Shown here piece by piece: positions 46,519 through 54,336 of a stretch of DNA of 64,000 nt. Position 1 is the first letter of the stretch. Each line of letters opens with the position of its first letter. Source of the stretch: Salegentibacter_A chungangensis (GTDB lineage: Bacteria > Bacteroidota > Bacteroidia > Flavobacteriales > Flavobacteriaceae); contig NZ_JBHTLI010000001.1 of assembly GCF_042678405.1 (NCBI RefSeq), positions 1,116,001 to 1,180,000 on the forward strand, read 5' to 3'. Both the position numbers and the translations under genes were made by a program. Below the pieces are notes generated by a model that was not told the origin of the DNA, ran no database searches, and worked only from the letters and a program-made list of their open reading frames with translations.

Positions 46519-47772
46519 TTAGTTTCTTATGTTCTTCGAATTGGCCTGGCCTATACCTATAATCCTGTCATAACGCCCTCCAATTTCGGTATAATAAACC
46601 AACACCTGGTACTGATTTTCGGTCTCGTCAAAATTCCCGCTAATAACACCTTCGTCTATAGTGCCGTCCTGTTTCAGTACAATATACTTATAATTATAAT
46701 AGCCCTGTTTGAAAAGCCTTCCGGTTTCAAAATAGCCGCTTTCAGGGTTATAAGAAAGCCTGGTGCTGTTGTCTAAAGTATAATTGTTGAAATTACCGTA
46801 GAGGTGGACTTCGCTCCCCTCGGGAACTTGAAAATCCTGAAGTTTGAAATGCATCCAGATATATTCAGCTTCAATATCCGGGTTTTGAGCCCCTATGCTG
46901 TTTATTAAAAAACCGCCGTTAAGATCCGGATTATAGGTGTACGGGTCATCGGACCGAATAGCGTCCGGGAACAAAAAATGATGGTAAAGGTCTTTCACTT
47001 CAATATAATTAATGTCTATAGTGGTTGCCCTAAGGTCTTTATTGTCAAACTGCATAAACTCGTTACCGCCGGGAAAAGAGGTTTCCTGGTCATATTTGTA
47101 GATAAGGTCATTGGCAATAGTGTACTGCGGCTGGATATTTTTGATGGCGGTTTTCAGATTGTAATTCTGAATGATCACCACATTTACGGTCTGGTCAGGA
47201 TTCTTAAGCAGCAGGTTTGGTGACTCCACACTAAAATTCACAACCTGCCTGGTGTCTATATATTTCAGGTCGCGGGCACGCTTGACCTCCACCGGAACTC
47301 TTGCAAGATTCTCATAGACCATAAATTTCCTGGAAAAGACAAGCTCGTCATTCTCGTTGAAGATCTTCAGCATATAATTCCCGGAAACCTTCAGCCCTTT
47401 TGTGTCTTCGTTGGGGATCTGAAGCTCATAATGAGAATAGGGCTGAAGGGTGTTATAGGAATTCTGGTAATTGAATATTCTTATATCGTCAAATCCATTC
47501 AGGTATTCAGATTTTGCCAGCTGTGAGGGGGTCCAGTCATAGTTGAAATGCTCTATGGTGTAATAATAATTGGCTTCATCACCAATAATATCGTCAAAGC
47601 TCAGGTTAATGGTTTCACCAAGCCTCAAGATGGGATTACCATTCTGAAACAGGGAATCCCCGTGAAATTTTATGCTTCTGATGTAGTTGGGAGGGAGCAC
47701 TTCTTTTTCTTCCTGAGCAAGGAAGTGAAGAGGGAATTGGAAGAAAAGAATTAAAAGCAAAAAAGTTCTCAT
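46519..47772 (-). CDS. Type IX secretion system plug protein (DUF5103)
   Basis: A 417-residue secreted or periplasmic protein with signal peptide MRTFLLLILFFQFPLHFLAQ. It carries the DUF5103 signature: YIRSIKFHGDSLFQNGNPILRLGETINLSFDDI, YYYTIEHFNYDWTPSQLAKSEYLNGFDD, and a C-terminal CBM48/early-set-like region (VHLYGNFNNYTLDNSTRLSYN, GYYNYKYIVL). Structural work on the flavobacterial translocon identified such a protein as the plug of the SprA pore, which underlies its current name. It heads the operon with DUF3667 and apaG. Confidence 0.87.
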   Translation of the reverse strand: MRTFLLLILFFQFPLHFLAQEEKEVLPPNYIRSIKFHGDSLFQNGNPILRLGETINLSFDDIIGDEANYYYTIEHFNYDWTPSQLAKSEYLNGFDDIRIFNYQNSYNTLQPYSHYELQIPNEDTKGLKVSGNYMLKIFNENDELVFSRKFMVYENLARVPVEVKRARDLKYIDTRQVVNFSVESPNLLLKNPDQTVNVVIIQNYNLKTAIKNIQPQYTIANDLIYKYDQETSFPGGNEFMQFDNKDLRATTIDINYIEVKDLYHHFLFPDAIRSDDPYTYNPDLNGGFLINSIGAQNPDIEAEYIWMHFKLQDFQVPEGSEVHLYGNFNNYTLDNSTRLSYNPESGYFETGRLFKQGYYNYKYIVLKQDGTIDEGVISGNFDETENQYQVLVYYTEIGGRYDRIIGIGQANSKNIRN

Positions 47773-47791
47773 AAGCGGGTTTTGATTAACT

Positions 47792-47817
47792 CAAATGTAA
47801 TTACAAAATTAATACAA
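47792..47817 (-). promoter_or_regulatory. Promoter of the plug-DUF3667-apaG operon
   Basis: -7 TACATTTG (47792-47799) and TTG (47815-47817) spaced 15 bp, slightly short of the usual range, about 20 bp before the ATG. An overlapping second box, TAATTTTG, is at 47804-47811. Confidence 0.5.
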
Positions 47818-47871
47818 GCTTTTTTAACATTTCATTTTAACAAATTTCGGACCGTAAAAAACTTGGTTTTC

Positions 47872-47904
47872 TTGGGATAAGTGAGGTGAAAATTCATAAA
47901 TTTG
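47872..47904 (+). promoter_or_regulatory. Promoter of the nqr operon
   Basis: -33 TTG (47872-47874) and -7 TAAATTTG (47897-47904), spacing 22 bp, within the Bacteroidota range. The leader is about 30-35 nt to the nqrA ATG. Confidence 0.7.
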
Positions 47905-47944
47905 CACGACTTTTAAATAAACTTTTTAACATACACTCCATCCT

Positions 47945-49288
47945 ATGTCAAAAGACATTCGAATTAAAAGAGGACTATCTCTACGATTAGAAGGGGAGGC
48001 AGAAAAGGAGCTGGTAGAAGCTCCAAGGTCTAAAACCTTTGGAATCAAACCACCCGATTTTCATTCTGTTGTACCAAAAATGGTTGTAAAAGAAGGAGCT
48101 AAACTTCTTGCAGGCGATGAAATTTTCTTTTCAAAATACACCGACCAAATACGTTTCACAAGCCCGGTAAGCGGGACTCTTAAGGAGATTAAGAGAGGTG
48201 AAAAGCGTAAAATAATGGAGGTGATCATTGAAGCCGACCCCGAAGATTCTTATAAGGATTTTGGGAAAATGGATGCTTCAAGTTCTGATGCCGAAGCGGT
48301 TAAAAACCGTATTCTTGAAAGCGGTTGCGGAGCTTTTATCAACCAAAGGCCTTATGATATTGTAGCCGATCCTAAAGATACTCCAAAAGCGATTTTTATT
48401 TCAGCAGTAAGCACTGCACCTTTGGCTCCGGACTGGGGCTTTATTCTTAAAGATAAGGTGGCAGAAATCCAGGAAGGTATTTATGCCTTGCAAAAACTTA
48501 CTCCCGGAAAAGTTCATCTTTCAGTAGATAGTAGTTCTGCCAAGGTTCTTGGGGACCTGAAAGGAGTAGAGCTTCACAATGTAAGCGGGCCACACCCGGC
48601 AGGAAATGTTGGAGTTCAGATTCATAAAATAGATCCTATCAATCAGGGAGAGCGTGTTTGGACCGTTAGTCCTGATGATTTGGCGATAATTGGTAATTTG
48701 TTCCTTACCGGAAGGTATGAAGCTAGCAGAACTGTTGCCGTTACCGGAAGTGAAGCTGAAAACAGGAAATATTACACTACCAAAATCGGAGCTAACGTAA
48801 GCGATCTTATTGGTCAGGCTCCCGATAGTGTAAGGATCATTTCAGGAAATGTGCTTACAGGACAGAAACTTAGCAATAATCAATATGTTGGTTTCTTCAA
48901 CAATGAGGTGACTCTTATTCCGGAAGGAGATAATTACAGAATGTTTGGCTGGTTGCCATTTACCTACAATAATATTCACTCAAACTCCAGAACTTCCCTG
49001 TCCTGGTTGTTTCCGAATAAAAAATACAAACCTACCACAAACCTTAACGGAGAAGAGCGTGCTTTGGTTGTAACGGGAGAAATGGAAGAAGTACTTCCTA
49101 TGGATATTTACCCGATGCAGCTTATTAAAGCCTGCCTTGCCGGAGATATCGAAAAGATGGAAAACCTTGGTATTTACGAGGTTTCTCCTCAGGATTTCGC
49201 GCTTGTGGAGTATGTGAATACTTCTAAGTTGGAGATCCAGGAGATTATTCGTCTTGGTTTGGATTTAATGATTACTGAAGTAGGTTAA
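47945..49288 (+). CDS. nqrA: Na+-translocating NADH:quinone reductase subunit A
   Basis: Peripheral quinone-interacting subunit, 447 residues. It starts with IRIKRGLSLRLEGEAE and has KTFGIKPPDFHSVVPKMVVKEGAKLLAGDEIF, the biotin/lipoyl-like fold, then SGTLKEIKRGEKRKIMEVI, NVSGPHPAGNVGVQIHKIDPI and FNNEVTLIPEGDNYRMFGWLPF. First gene of the six-gene nqr operon; nqrB follows 15 bp later. Confidence 0.97.
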   Translation: MSKDIRIKRGLSLRLEGEAEKELVEAPRSKTFGIKPPDFHSVVPKMVVKEGAKLLAGDEIFFSKYTDQIRFTSPVSGTLKEIKRGEKRKIMEVIIEADPEDSYKDFGKMDASSSDAEAVKNRILESGCGAFINQRPYDIVADPKDTPKAIFISAVSTAPLAPDWGFILKDKVAEIQEGIYALQKLTPGKVHLSVDSSSAKVLGDLKGVELHNVSGPHPAGNVGVQIHKIDPINQGERVWTVSPDDLAIIGNLFLTGRYEASRTVAVTGSEAENRKYYTTKIGANVSDLIGQAPDSVRIISGNVLTGQKLSNNQYVGFFNNEVTLIPEGDNYRMFGWLPFTYNNIHSNSRTSLSWLFPNKKYKPTTNLNGEERALVVTGEMEEVLPMDIYPMQLIKACLAGDIEKMENLGIYEVSPQDFALVEYVNTSKLEIQEIIRLGLDLMITEVG

Positions 49289-49303
49289 AAAGCAGTTTAA
49301 GTT

Positions 49304-50479
49304 ATGGAATGGATTAGACAAAAATTAGATAAAATAAAAGAGCCTTTTGGTCCAGGGAAGAAATACGAAAAGTTTTCTCCGGCAATCAATGCTTTGGATA
49401 CTTTCCTGTATACTCCCAATCATACTACCAAAAAAGGTGCTCATATACGTGATGCTGTAGACCTTAAGAGAACTATGATCACTGTGGTACTGGCGTTAAT
49501 TCCTGCTCTTATTTTTGGGATGTGGAATGCCGGTTACCAGCATTTCACTCAGTTGGGTGAGGAGCCGTCCTTTATAGATGCCCTTATTCACGGAGCCTGG
49601 AAAATTGTACCGATGATCGTGGTTTCTTACGTGGTTGGTCTTGGTATTGAATTCGCCTTTGCGATCTTCAGAGGTCACGAAGTAAACGAAGGATACCTGG
49701 TAACAGGATTGCTTATTCCTATGATTATGCCAATAGATATCCCGCTTTGGATGGTGGCAGTTTCTGTTGTTTTCGCAGTGGTCGTGGGGAAAGAAGCATT
49801 CGGGGGAACCGGGATGAATATCCTAAACCCGGCCTTGACGGCAAGAGCTTTTGCTTTCTTCGCTTATCCTACCTTTATGTCTGGAAATAAAGTTTGGGTT
49901 AGTGAAGCAGGCAATGTAGATGCGATTTCTGGAGAAACCATCTTAGGTTCTTTGGCTTCAGGAAATGAAGTGGCCTACAATTCAATGAATATGTTTACCG
50001 GTGTTATTCCGGGATCTATAGCTGAGACTTCAACTTTATTTATCCTGCTTGGAGCTTTACTTCTTGTATTGACCAAAGTTGGAAGCTGGAGAATTATGCT
50101 GAGTGCCTTTATAGGAGCCGCAGTTATGGGGCTTATCTTTAATGCGCTTCCGGCTATGGGAGTTGAAGGAAATGATCTTACAAATTTCGCCTGGTATAAT
50201 CACCTGATTGTTGGTGGTCTTGCCTTTGGTATTGTGTTTATGGCAACCGACCCGGTTTCTGCAGCACAAACCTATAGAGGGAAATGGATTTACGGATTCT
50301 TGATCGGATTTCTTTCTATTATGATCAGGGTGTTCAACCCGGCTTATCCGGAAGGGGTAATGCTTGCGATCCTTCTTATGAACGTGTTCGCTCCAACCAT
50401 AGACCACTATGTTGTTGAGGCTAACGTGAAGAGAAGAAAGAAAAGATTAAAAAGTGTAAACGCTCAAACAGCAGTTTAG
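49304..50479 (+). CDS. nqrB: Na+-translocating NADH:quinone reductase subunit B
   Basis: Integral-membrane subunit with about ten helices, 391 residues, carrying covalent FMN and riboflavin and forming part of the Na+ channel. Motifs: HTTKKGAHIRDAVDLKRTM, GTGMNILNPALTARAFAFFAYP, FMATDPVSAAQTYRGKW and GVMLAILLMNVFAPTIDHYV. The flavinylation motif reads D206-A-I-S-G-E-T212, with Glu where the usual SGAT motif has Ala; Thr212 is the predicted FMN attachment residue. The next gene follows after 2 bp. Confidence 0.97.
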   Translation: MEWIRQKLDKIKEPFGPGKKYEKFSPAINALDTFLYTPNHTTKKGAHIRDAVDLKRTMITVVLALIPALIFGMWNAGYQHFTQLGEEPSFIDALIHGAWKIVPMIVVSYVVGLGIEFAFAIFRGHEVNEGYLVTGLLIPMIMPIDIPLWMVAVSVVFAVVVGKEAFGGTGMNILNPALTARAFAFFAYPTFMSGNKVWVSEAGNVDAISGETILGSLASGNEVAYNSMNMFTGVIPGSIAETSTLFILLGALLLVLTKVGSWRIMLSAFIGAAVMGLIFNALPAMGVEGNDLTNFAWYNHLIVGGLAFGIVFMATDPVSAAQTYRGKWIYGFLIGFLSIMIRVFNPAYPEGVMLAILLMNVFAPTIDHYVVEANVKRRKKRLKSVNAQTAV

Positions 50480-50481
50480 TT

Positions 50482-51225
50482 ATGGAAGAGAAATCAGTAA
50501 ATAAAACAAATAGTAATGGCTATACTTTTATGTTTGCCATTATCCTTGTAGTGGTTGTTGCTGCGGTTCTTGCCTTTACGGCAACCTCTCTGCAACCTAC
50601 TCAAAAAGAAAACGTGCGCCAGGAGAAAATGCAAAGTATCCTTGCTACCATAGGTATTGAAACCGACAGGGCCGGGGCGCAGAAGTTGTATGACCAATAT
50701 ATTACCGAAGAGGTAGCTCTTAATAAAGATGGTTCTGTAGCAGAAGATGTGGACGCGTTTAGTGTAGATCTTGCTAAAGAACTTAAAAAGCCGGTAGAGA
50801 AGCAGGTGTTTCCTTTATACGTGGCAGATGTTGAGGGGAAAAAGTACTATATAGTTCCTTTAAGAGGGAACGGATTATGGAACGCGATCTTTGGATATAT
50901 TTCTCTTAAAGACGATGTGAATACCGTTAAGGGTGCAACCTTCGATCACCTTGGAGAGACTCCGGGTCTTGGAGCTGAAATCACCAAGGATTGGTTCAAG
51001 AAGAGCTTTGAAGAAGAGAAGATCTTTGACGACAACGGAAACCTTGTAGGGGTGTCTGTTGTTAAAGGAGATATAGATCCTTCAAACAAAGACGACAATA
51101 AGGTAGACGCAATTTCCGGAGCCACTATTACCGGTGACGGAGTTTCCAATATGATTTCAGAAAGGCTGAAGCATTATCTGCCTTATTTTGAAAAGCAAAA
51201 AGGATTTAAAGTAGCAACTCGATAA
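50482..51225 (+). CDS. nqrC: Na+-translocating NADH:quinone reductase subunit C
   Basis: A 247-residue subunit anchored by one N-terminal helix (YTFMFAIILVVVVAAVLAFTA) with a periplasmic FMN-binding domain. LRGNGLWNAIFGYISLKDDVNTVKGATFDHLGETPGLGAEI is the characteristic block. The flavinylation motif D209-A-I-S-G-A-T215 carries covalent FMN on Thr215, added by ApbE, encoded at the end of this cluster. Confidence 0.97.
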   Translation: MEEKSVNKTNSNGYTFMFAIILVVVVAAVLAFTATSLQPTQKENVRQEKMQSILATIGIETDRAGAQKLYDQYITEEVALNKDGSVAEDVDAFSVDLAKELKKPVEKQVFPLYVADVEGKKYYIVPLRGNGLWNAIFGYISLKDDVNTVKGATFDHLGETPGLGAEITKDWFKKSFEEEKIFDDNGNLVGVSVVKGDIDPSNKDDNKVDAISGATITGDGVSNMISERLKHYLPYFEKQKGFKVATR

Positions 51226-51227
51226 TT

Positions 51228-51974
51228 ATGGCTAAAGAGAAAACACATACTTCCGAAGAAAAGGAAGCAAAGAAAAAAGAAATGATCTTTTTCCTGTCTA
51301 GTTCTGATGAAAAAGAACATTTCTTGTCGAAGAAAAACAGAAAGTTATTATCAGATCCGTTAGACGATAACAACCCTATTACCGTACAGGTACTGGGTAT
51401 CTGTTCGGCACTTGCGATTACGGTTCAGCTTGAGCCCGCAGTGGTGATGGCTATTGCGGTAATGGCGGTAATGGCGTTTAGTAATATGATCATTTCGATG
51501 TTACGTAATTTAATCCCCAGCCGAATCAGGATTATCGTTCAGCTTGTGGTGGTTGCATCTTTAGTGGTGCTTGTAGACCAGATACTGAAGGCCTACGCTT
51601 ATGATGTTAGTAAGCAGCTGTCGGTTTTCATTGGTCTTATTATCACCAACTGTATCGTGATGGGACGTCTTGAGGCTTTCGCTCTTGGTAACGGGGTTTA
51701 TAAATCTTTCCTTGATGGTATCGGGAACGCAGCAGGATACGGACTTATCCTTATTATTGTTGCATTCTTCAGAGAGCTTTTAGGTTCAGGGAAATTATTC
51801 GGTTATGAAGTTTTAGGACACCAGGGAGCAACCCTTGCTGATTCTACAGGACTTTATGCCTTTGGATATGAAAACAACGGTTTAATGTTGCTCTCGCCAA
51901 TGGCCCTTATTGTGGTGGGAATCATTATTTGGGTACAGCGGGCACGTAACCGTAAACTGATTGAAGAAAATTAA
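51228..51974 (+). CDS. nqrD: Na+-translocating NADH:quinone reductase subunit D, with N-terminal extension
   Basis: Membrane subunit with six helices. TVQVLGICSALAITVQLEPAVVMA and GLIITNCIVMGRLEAFALGNGV hold the cysteines that, with those of NqrE, ligate an intramembrane [2Fe-2S] cluster. At 248 residues it is about 35 longer than usual: the first 40 residues (MAKEKTHTSEEKEAKKKE...SSSDEKEHFLSKKN) are highly charged. The start only 2 bp after nqrC fits the operon spacing, so the extension is likely real; an internal ATG at codon 19 is an alternative. Confidence 0.95.
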   Translation: MAKEKTHTSEEKEAKKKEMIFFLSSSDEKEHFLSKKNRKLLSDPLDDNNPITVQVLGICSALAITVQLEPAVVMAIAVMAVMAFSNMIISMLRNLIPSRIRIIVQLVVVASLVVLVDQILKAYAYDVSKQLSVFIGLIITNCIVMGRLEAFALGNGVYKSFLDGIGNAAGYGLILIIVAFFRELLGSGKLFGYEVLGHQGATLADSTGLYAFGYENNGLMLLSPMALIVVGIIIWVQRARNRKLIEEN

Positions 51975-52001
51975 TAGCGCAACAGCTTAAAAAAATAAAA
52001 A

Positions 52002-52616
52002 ATGGAATTAGTAAACTTATTTGTAAGAAGTATTTTCATCGAAAATATGATTTTTGCCTACTTCTTAGGGATGTGTTCCTATTTAGCAGTGTCAAAAACC
52101 GTAAAGACAGCTGTTGGGCTTGGTGCGGCCGTGATCTTTGTATTGGCGATCACCGTGCCTATTAACTACTTGCTGGATACTTATCTTTTAAGGCCCGGAG
52201 CCTTAAGCTGGTTAGGTGCTGAATATGCCAGTATAGACCTTAGTTTCCTGAGCTTTATTATGTTTATTGCGGTAATTGCCTCTATGGTACAGCTGGTTGA
52301 GATGATTGTTGAGAAATTCGCACCGGCTCTTTATGGGGCTCTTGGGATCTTCCTTCCGCTTATTGCGGTTAACTGTGCCATTCTTGGTGGCTCTTTGTTT
52401 ATGCAGCAAAAGGATTTCGGAGCTATGAGCGAAGCCATCACCTACGGATTAGGTAGTGGAATTGGATGGTTCCTTGCTATCCTGGCTATTGCAGCTATCC
52501 GTGAGAAGATCGCTTATTCAAACGTACCTGCGCCGTTAAAGGGACTTGGAATTACTTTTATAATTACCGGTCTTATGGCTTTAGGTTTTATGAGTTTTAT
52601 GGGAATTAAATTATAA
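52002..52616 (+). CDS. nqrE: Na+-translocating NADH:quinone reductase subunit E
   Basis: A 204-residue six-helix subunit paralogous to NqrD in inverted topology. FAYFLGMCSYLAVSKTVKTAVGLG and PLIAVNCAILGGSLFMQ contain the cluster-binding cysteines. GLGSGIGWFLAILAIAAIREKI is the conserved later segment. It lies 27 bp after nqrD and 16 bp before nqrF. Confidence 0.97.
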   Translation: MELVNLFVRSIFIENMIFAYFLGMCSYLAVSKTVKTAVGLGAAVIFVLAITVPINYLLDTYLLRPGALSWLGAEYASIDLSFLSFIMFIAVIASMVQLVEMIVEKFAPALYGALGIFLPLIAVNCAILGGSLFMQQKDFGAMSEAITYGLGSGIGWFLAILAIAAIREKIAYSNVPAPLKGLGITFIITGLMALGFMSFMGIKL

Positions 52617-52632
52617 TCGAAAAAGAAAGATT

Positions 52633-53922
52633 ATGACAGTTGTAATAGCAAGTGTAGTTGTATTTTTAGTTTTAATATTATTGTTGGTTTCCATTCTGTT
52701 GGGGGCTAAAGCCAAGCTGTCTCCATCAGGGCCGGTAACAATAAACGTAAACAACGAAAAAAACCTTGAAGTAGGATCGGGAGGAACTCTTCTTTCTACT
52801 TTAGGTGACAATAAATTATTTCTTCCCTCTGCCTGTGGTGGAGGTGGAACCTGTATCCAGTGTAAGTGTATCGTTAAAGAAGGAGGAGGAGCCATTCTTC
52901 CTACCGAAGAGCCTCACTTTACACGTAAAGAGATTGCCGATGGATGGCGTCTTGGTTGCCAGGTTAAGGTGAAAGAAGATATGAAGATCGAGATACCTGA
53001 AGAGGTGTTTGGTATTAAGAAATGGGAAGCTACCGTAGTAAGAAACTATAACGTAGCATCTTTTATCAAGGAATTCGTAGTGGAGATTCCTGAAGATATG
53101 GATTACAAAGCCGGAGGATATATTCAGATCGAGGTTCCTAAATGTGAGGTGCCGTTTAAGGAGATGGATATTGAAGCTCACCCTGAAGAACACCCGGGAG
53201 AACCGGAAAAGTTCAAGGCAGAGTGGGATAAATTCGACCTTTGGCCACTTGTAATGAAAAATGCAGAGCCGGTAGAACGTGCTTACTCTATGGCTTCTTA
53301 CCCTGCAGAGGGACGTGAGATTATGCTTAACGTGCGTATCGCCACTCCGCCTTGGGATAGAGCTAAAAACACCTGGACAAGCGTTAATCCTGGTATTGCT
53401 TCTTCTTATATTTTCTCAAGGAAAAAGGGAGATAAAGTGACAATTTCTGGGCCTTATGGTGAATTCTTCATCAACCAGAGTGAAGCTGAAATGCTGTACG
53501 TAGGAGGGGGAGCAGGAATGGCCCCAATGCGTTCTCACCTCTATCACCTTTTCAGAACCCTTAAAACAGGAAGAAAAGTTACTTACTGGTACGGTGGGCG
53601 TTCTAAAAGAGAATTGTTCTACATAGATCACTTCAGAGCACTGGAGAAGGATTTCCCGAACTTTAAGTTTTACCTTGCGTTATCTGAACCTATGGAAGAA
53701 GATAACTGGAAGGAGAAGAAAAGCCTTGAGGATGAAGGAGACGGATTCGTTGGCTTTATTCACCAGGTAGTAATAGATAATTATCTGAATCATCACGAAG
53801 AGCCGGAAGAAATAGAATTGTATTTCTGTGGGCCTCCATTAATGAACAAGGCTGTTCAGAAGATGGGAGAAGATTTCGGAATCCCGCCTGAGAATATCAG
53901 GTTCGATGATTTCGGAGGATAA
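52633..53922 (+). CDS. nqrF: Na+-translocating NADH:quinone reductase subunit F
   Basis: NADH-oxidising entry subunit, 429 residues. One N-terminal anchor helix (2-24), a ferredoxin domain with Cys68, Cys74, Cys77 and Cys109 (PSACGGGGTCIQCKC ... RLGCQ), then a ferredoxin-NADP reductase-like module: FAD motif RAYSMASYP and NADH motif YVGGGAGMAPMRSHLYHL, ending ENIRFDDFGG. Last subunit of the operon, followed at once by a terminator. Confidence 0.98.
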   Translation: MTVVIASVVVFLVLILLLVSILLGAKAKLSPSGPVTINVNNEKNLEVGSGGTLLSTLGDNKLFLPSACGGGGTCIQCKCIVKEGGGAILPTEEPHFTRKEIADGWRLGCQVKVKEDMKIEIPEEVFGIKKWEATVVRNYNVASFIKEFVVEIPEDMDYKAGGYIQIEVPKCEVPFKEMDIEAHPEEHPGEPEKFKAEWDKFDLWPLVMKNAEPVERAYSMASYPAEGREIMLNVRIATPPWDRAKNTWTSVNPGIASSYIFSRKKGDKVTISGPYGEFFINQSEAEMLYVGGGAGMAPMRSHLYHLFRTLKTGRKVTYWYGGRSKRELFYIDHFRALEKDFPNFKFYLALSEPMEEDNWKEKKSLEDEGDGFVGFIHQVVIDNYLNHHEEPEEIELYFCGPPLMNKAVQKMGEDFGIPPENIRFDDFGG

Positions 53923-53935
53923 TATTAATAAATTG

Positions 53936-53965
53936 AAATCCCGCCTTTAAAGGCGGGATTTTTTT
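53936..53965 (+). terminator. Terminator of the nqr operon
   Basis: AAATCCCGCC pairs with GGCGGGATTT around TTTAAA, followed by T7. The T tract runs into the -7 box of the next gene. Confidence 0.9.
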
Positions 53966-53972
53966 ATTTTTG
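53965..53972 (+). promoter_or_regulatory. Promoter -7 box abutting the next start codon
   Basis: TATTTTTG followed by only four bases (CGCT) before the ATG at 53977. Transcription would begin at or within a few bases of the start codon, suggesting a leaderless mRNA. No -33 TTG is visible because the terminator hairpin occupies that position. Confidence 0.5.
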
Positions 53973-53976
53973 CGCT

Positions 53977-54333
53977 ATGGCAAAACTAAGTGATCAGGAA
54001 TTACATAATCTTGCAATGAATATTGTGGGGAAGGACCTCGAGGCTAATGGCTATGAATTCTTAGGGGTGAATAGTGAGCTAAAAAGGGACCCGCAGTTTG
54101 TTGCTCTTAAAAACAAGAAACTTCATTTTGTGATTGTCAGGGCCATAGAATATCCCCATAACCCCAGAGAGTTTGATCCTGTATTCCTGGAAAGCATAAA
54201 GCAACACGCGCTTAAATTCAATGCCCGTACTTTTTATGCCGGGGTTGGTCTTGCCAATAATAAGGATTATGAACAACCCATTACGGCCGAAGATGATTAC
54301 GTGGTTAATTATGATGGCTGGCAGGAAATCTAA
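53977..54333 (+). CDS. Small conserved-looking protein between nqrF and apbE (118 aa), function unknown
   Basis: A soluble 118-residue protein without signal peptide, cysteine or flavin motif. I recall homologues being labelled NqrF by neighbourhood, but it shows none of the ferredoxin or reductase features. The pattern helix (LHNLAMNIVGKDLEANGYEFL), strand, DPQFVAL, then KLHFVIVRAIEY resembles the outline of PD-(D/E)xK-like folds such as YraN (GEIDLI...FVEVK), but the catalytic Glu, Lys and Gln positions are not kept. That comparison is by eye only. It has its own promoter box and is followed 3 bp later by apbE, so a role in maturing or assembling Na+-NQR is the contextual guess. Confidence 0.8.
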   Translation: MAKLSDQELHNLAMNIVGKDLEANGYEFLGVNSELKRDPQFVALKNKKLHFVIVRAIEYPHNPREFDPVFLESIKQHALKFNARTFYAGVGLANNKDYEQPITAEDDYVVNYDGWQEI

Positions 54334-54336
54334 AAT

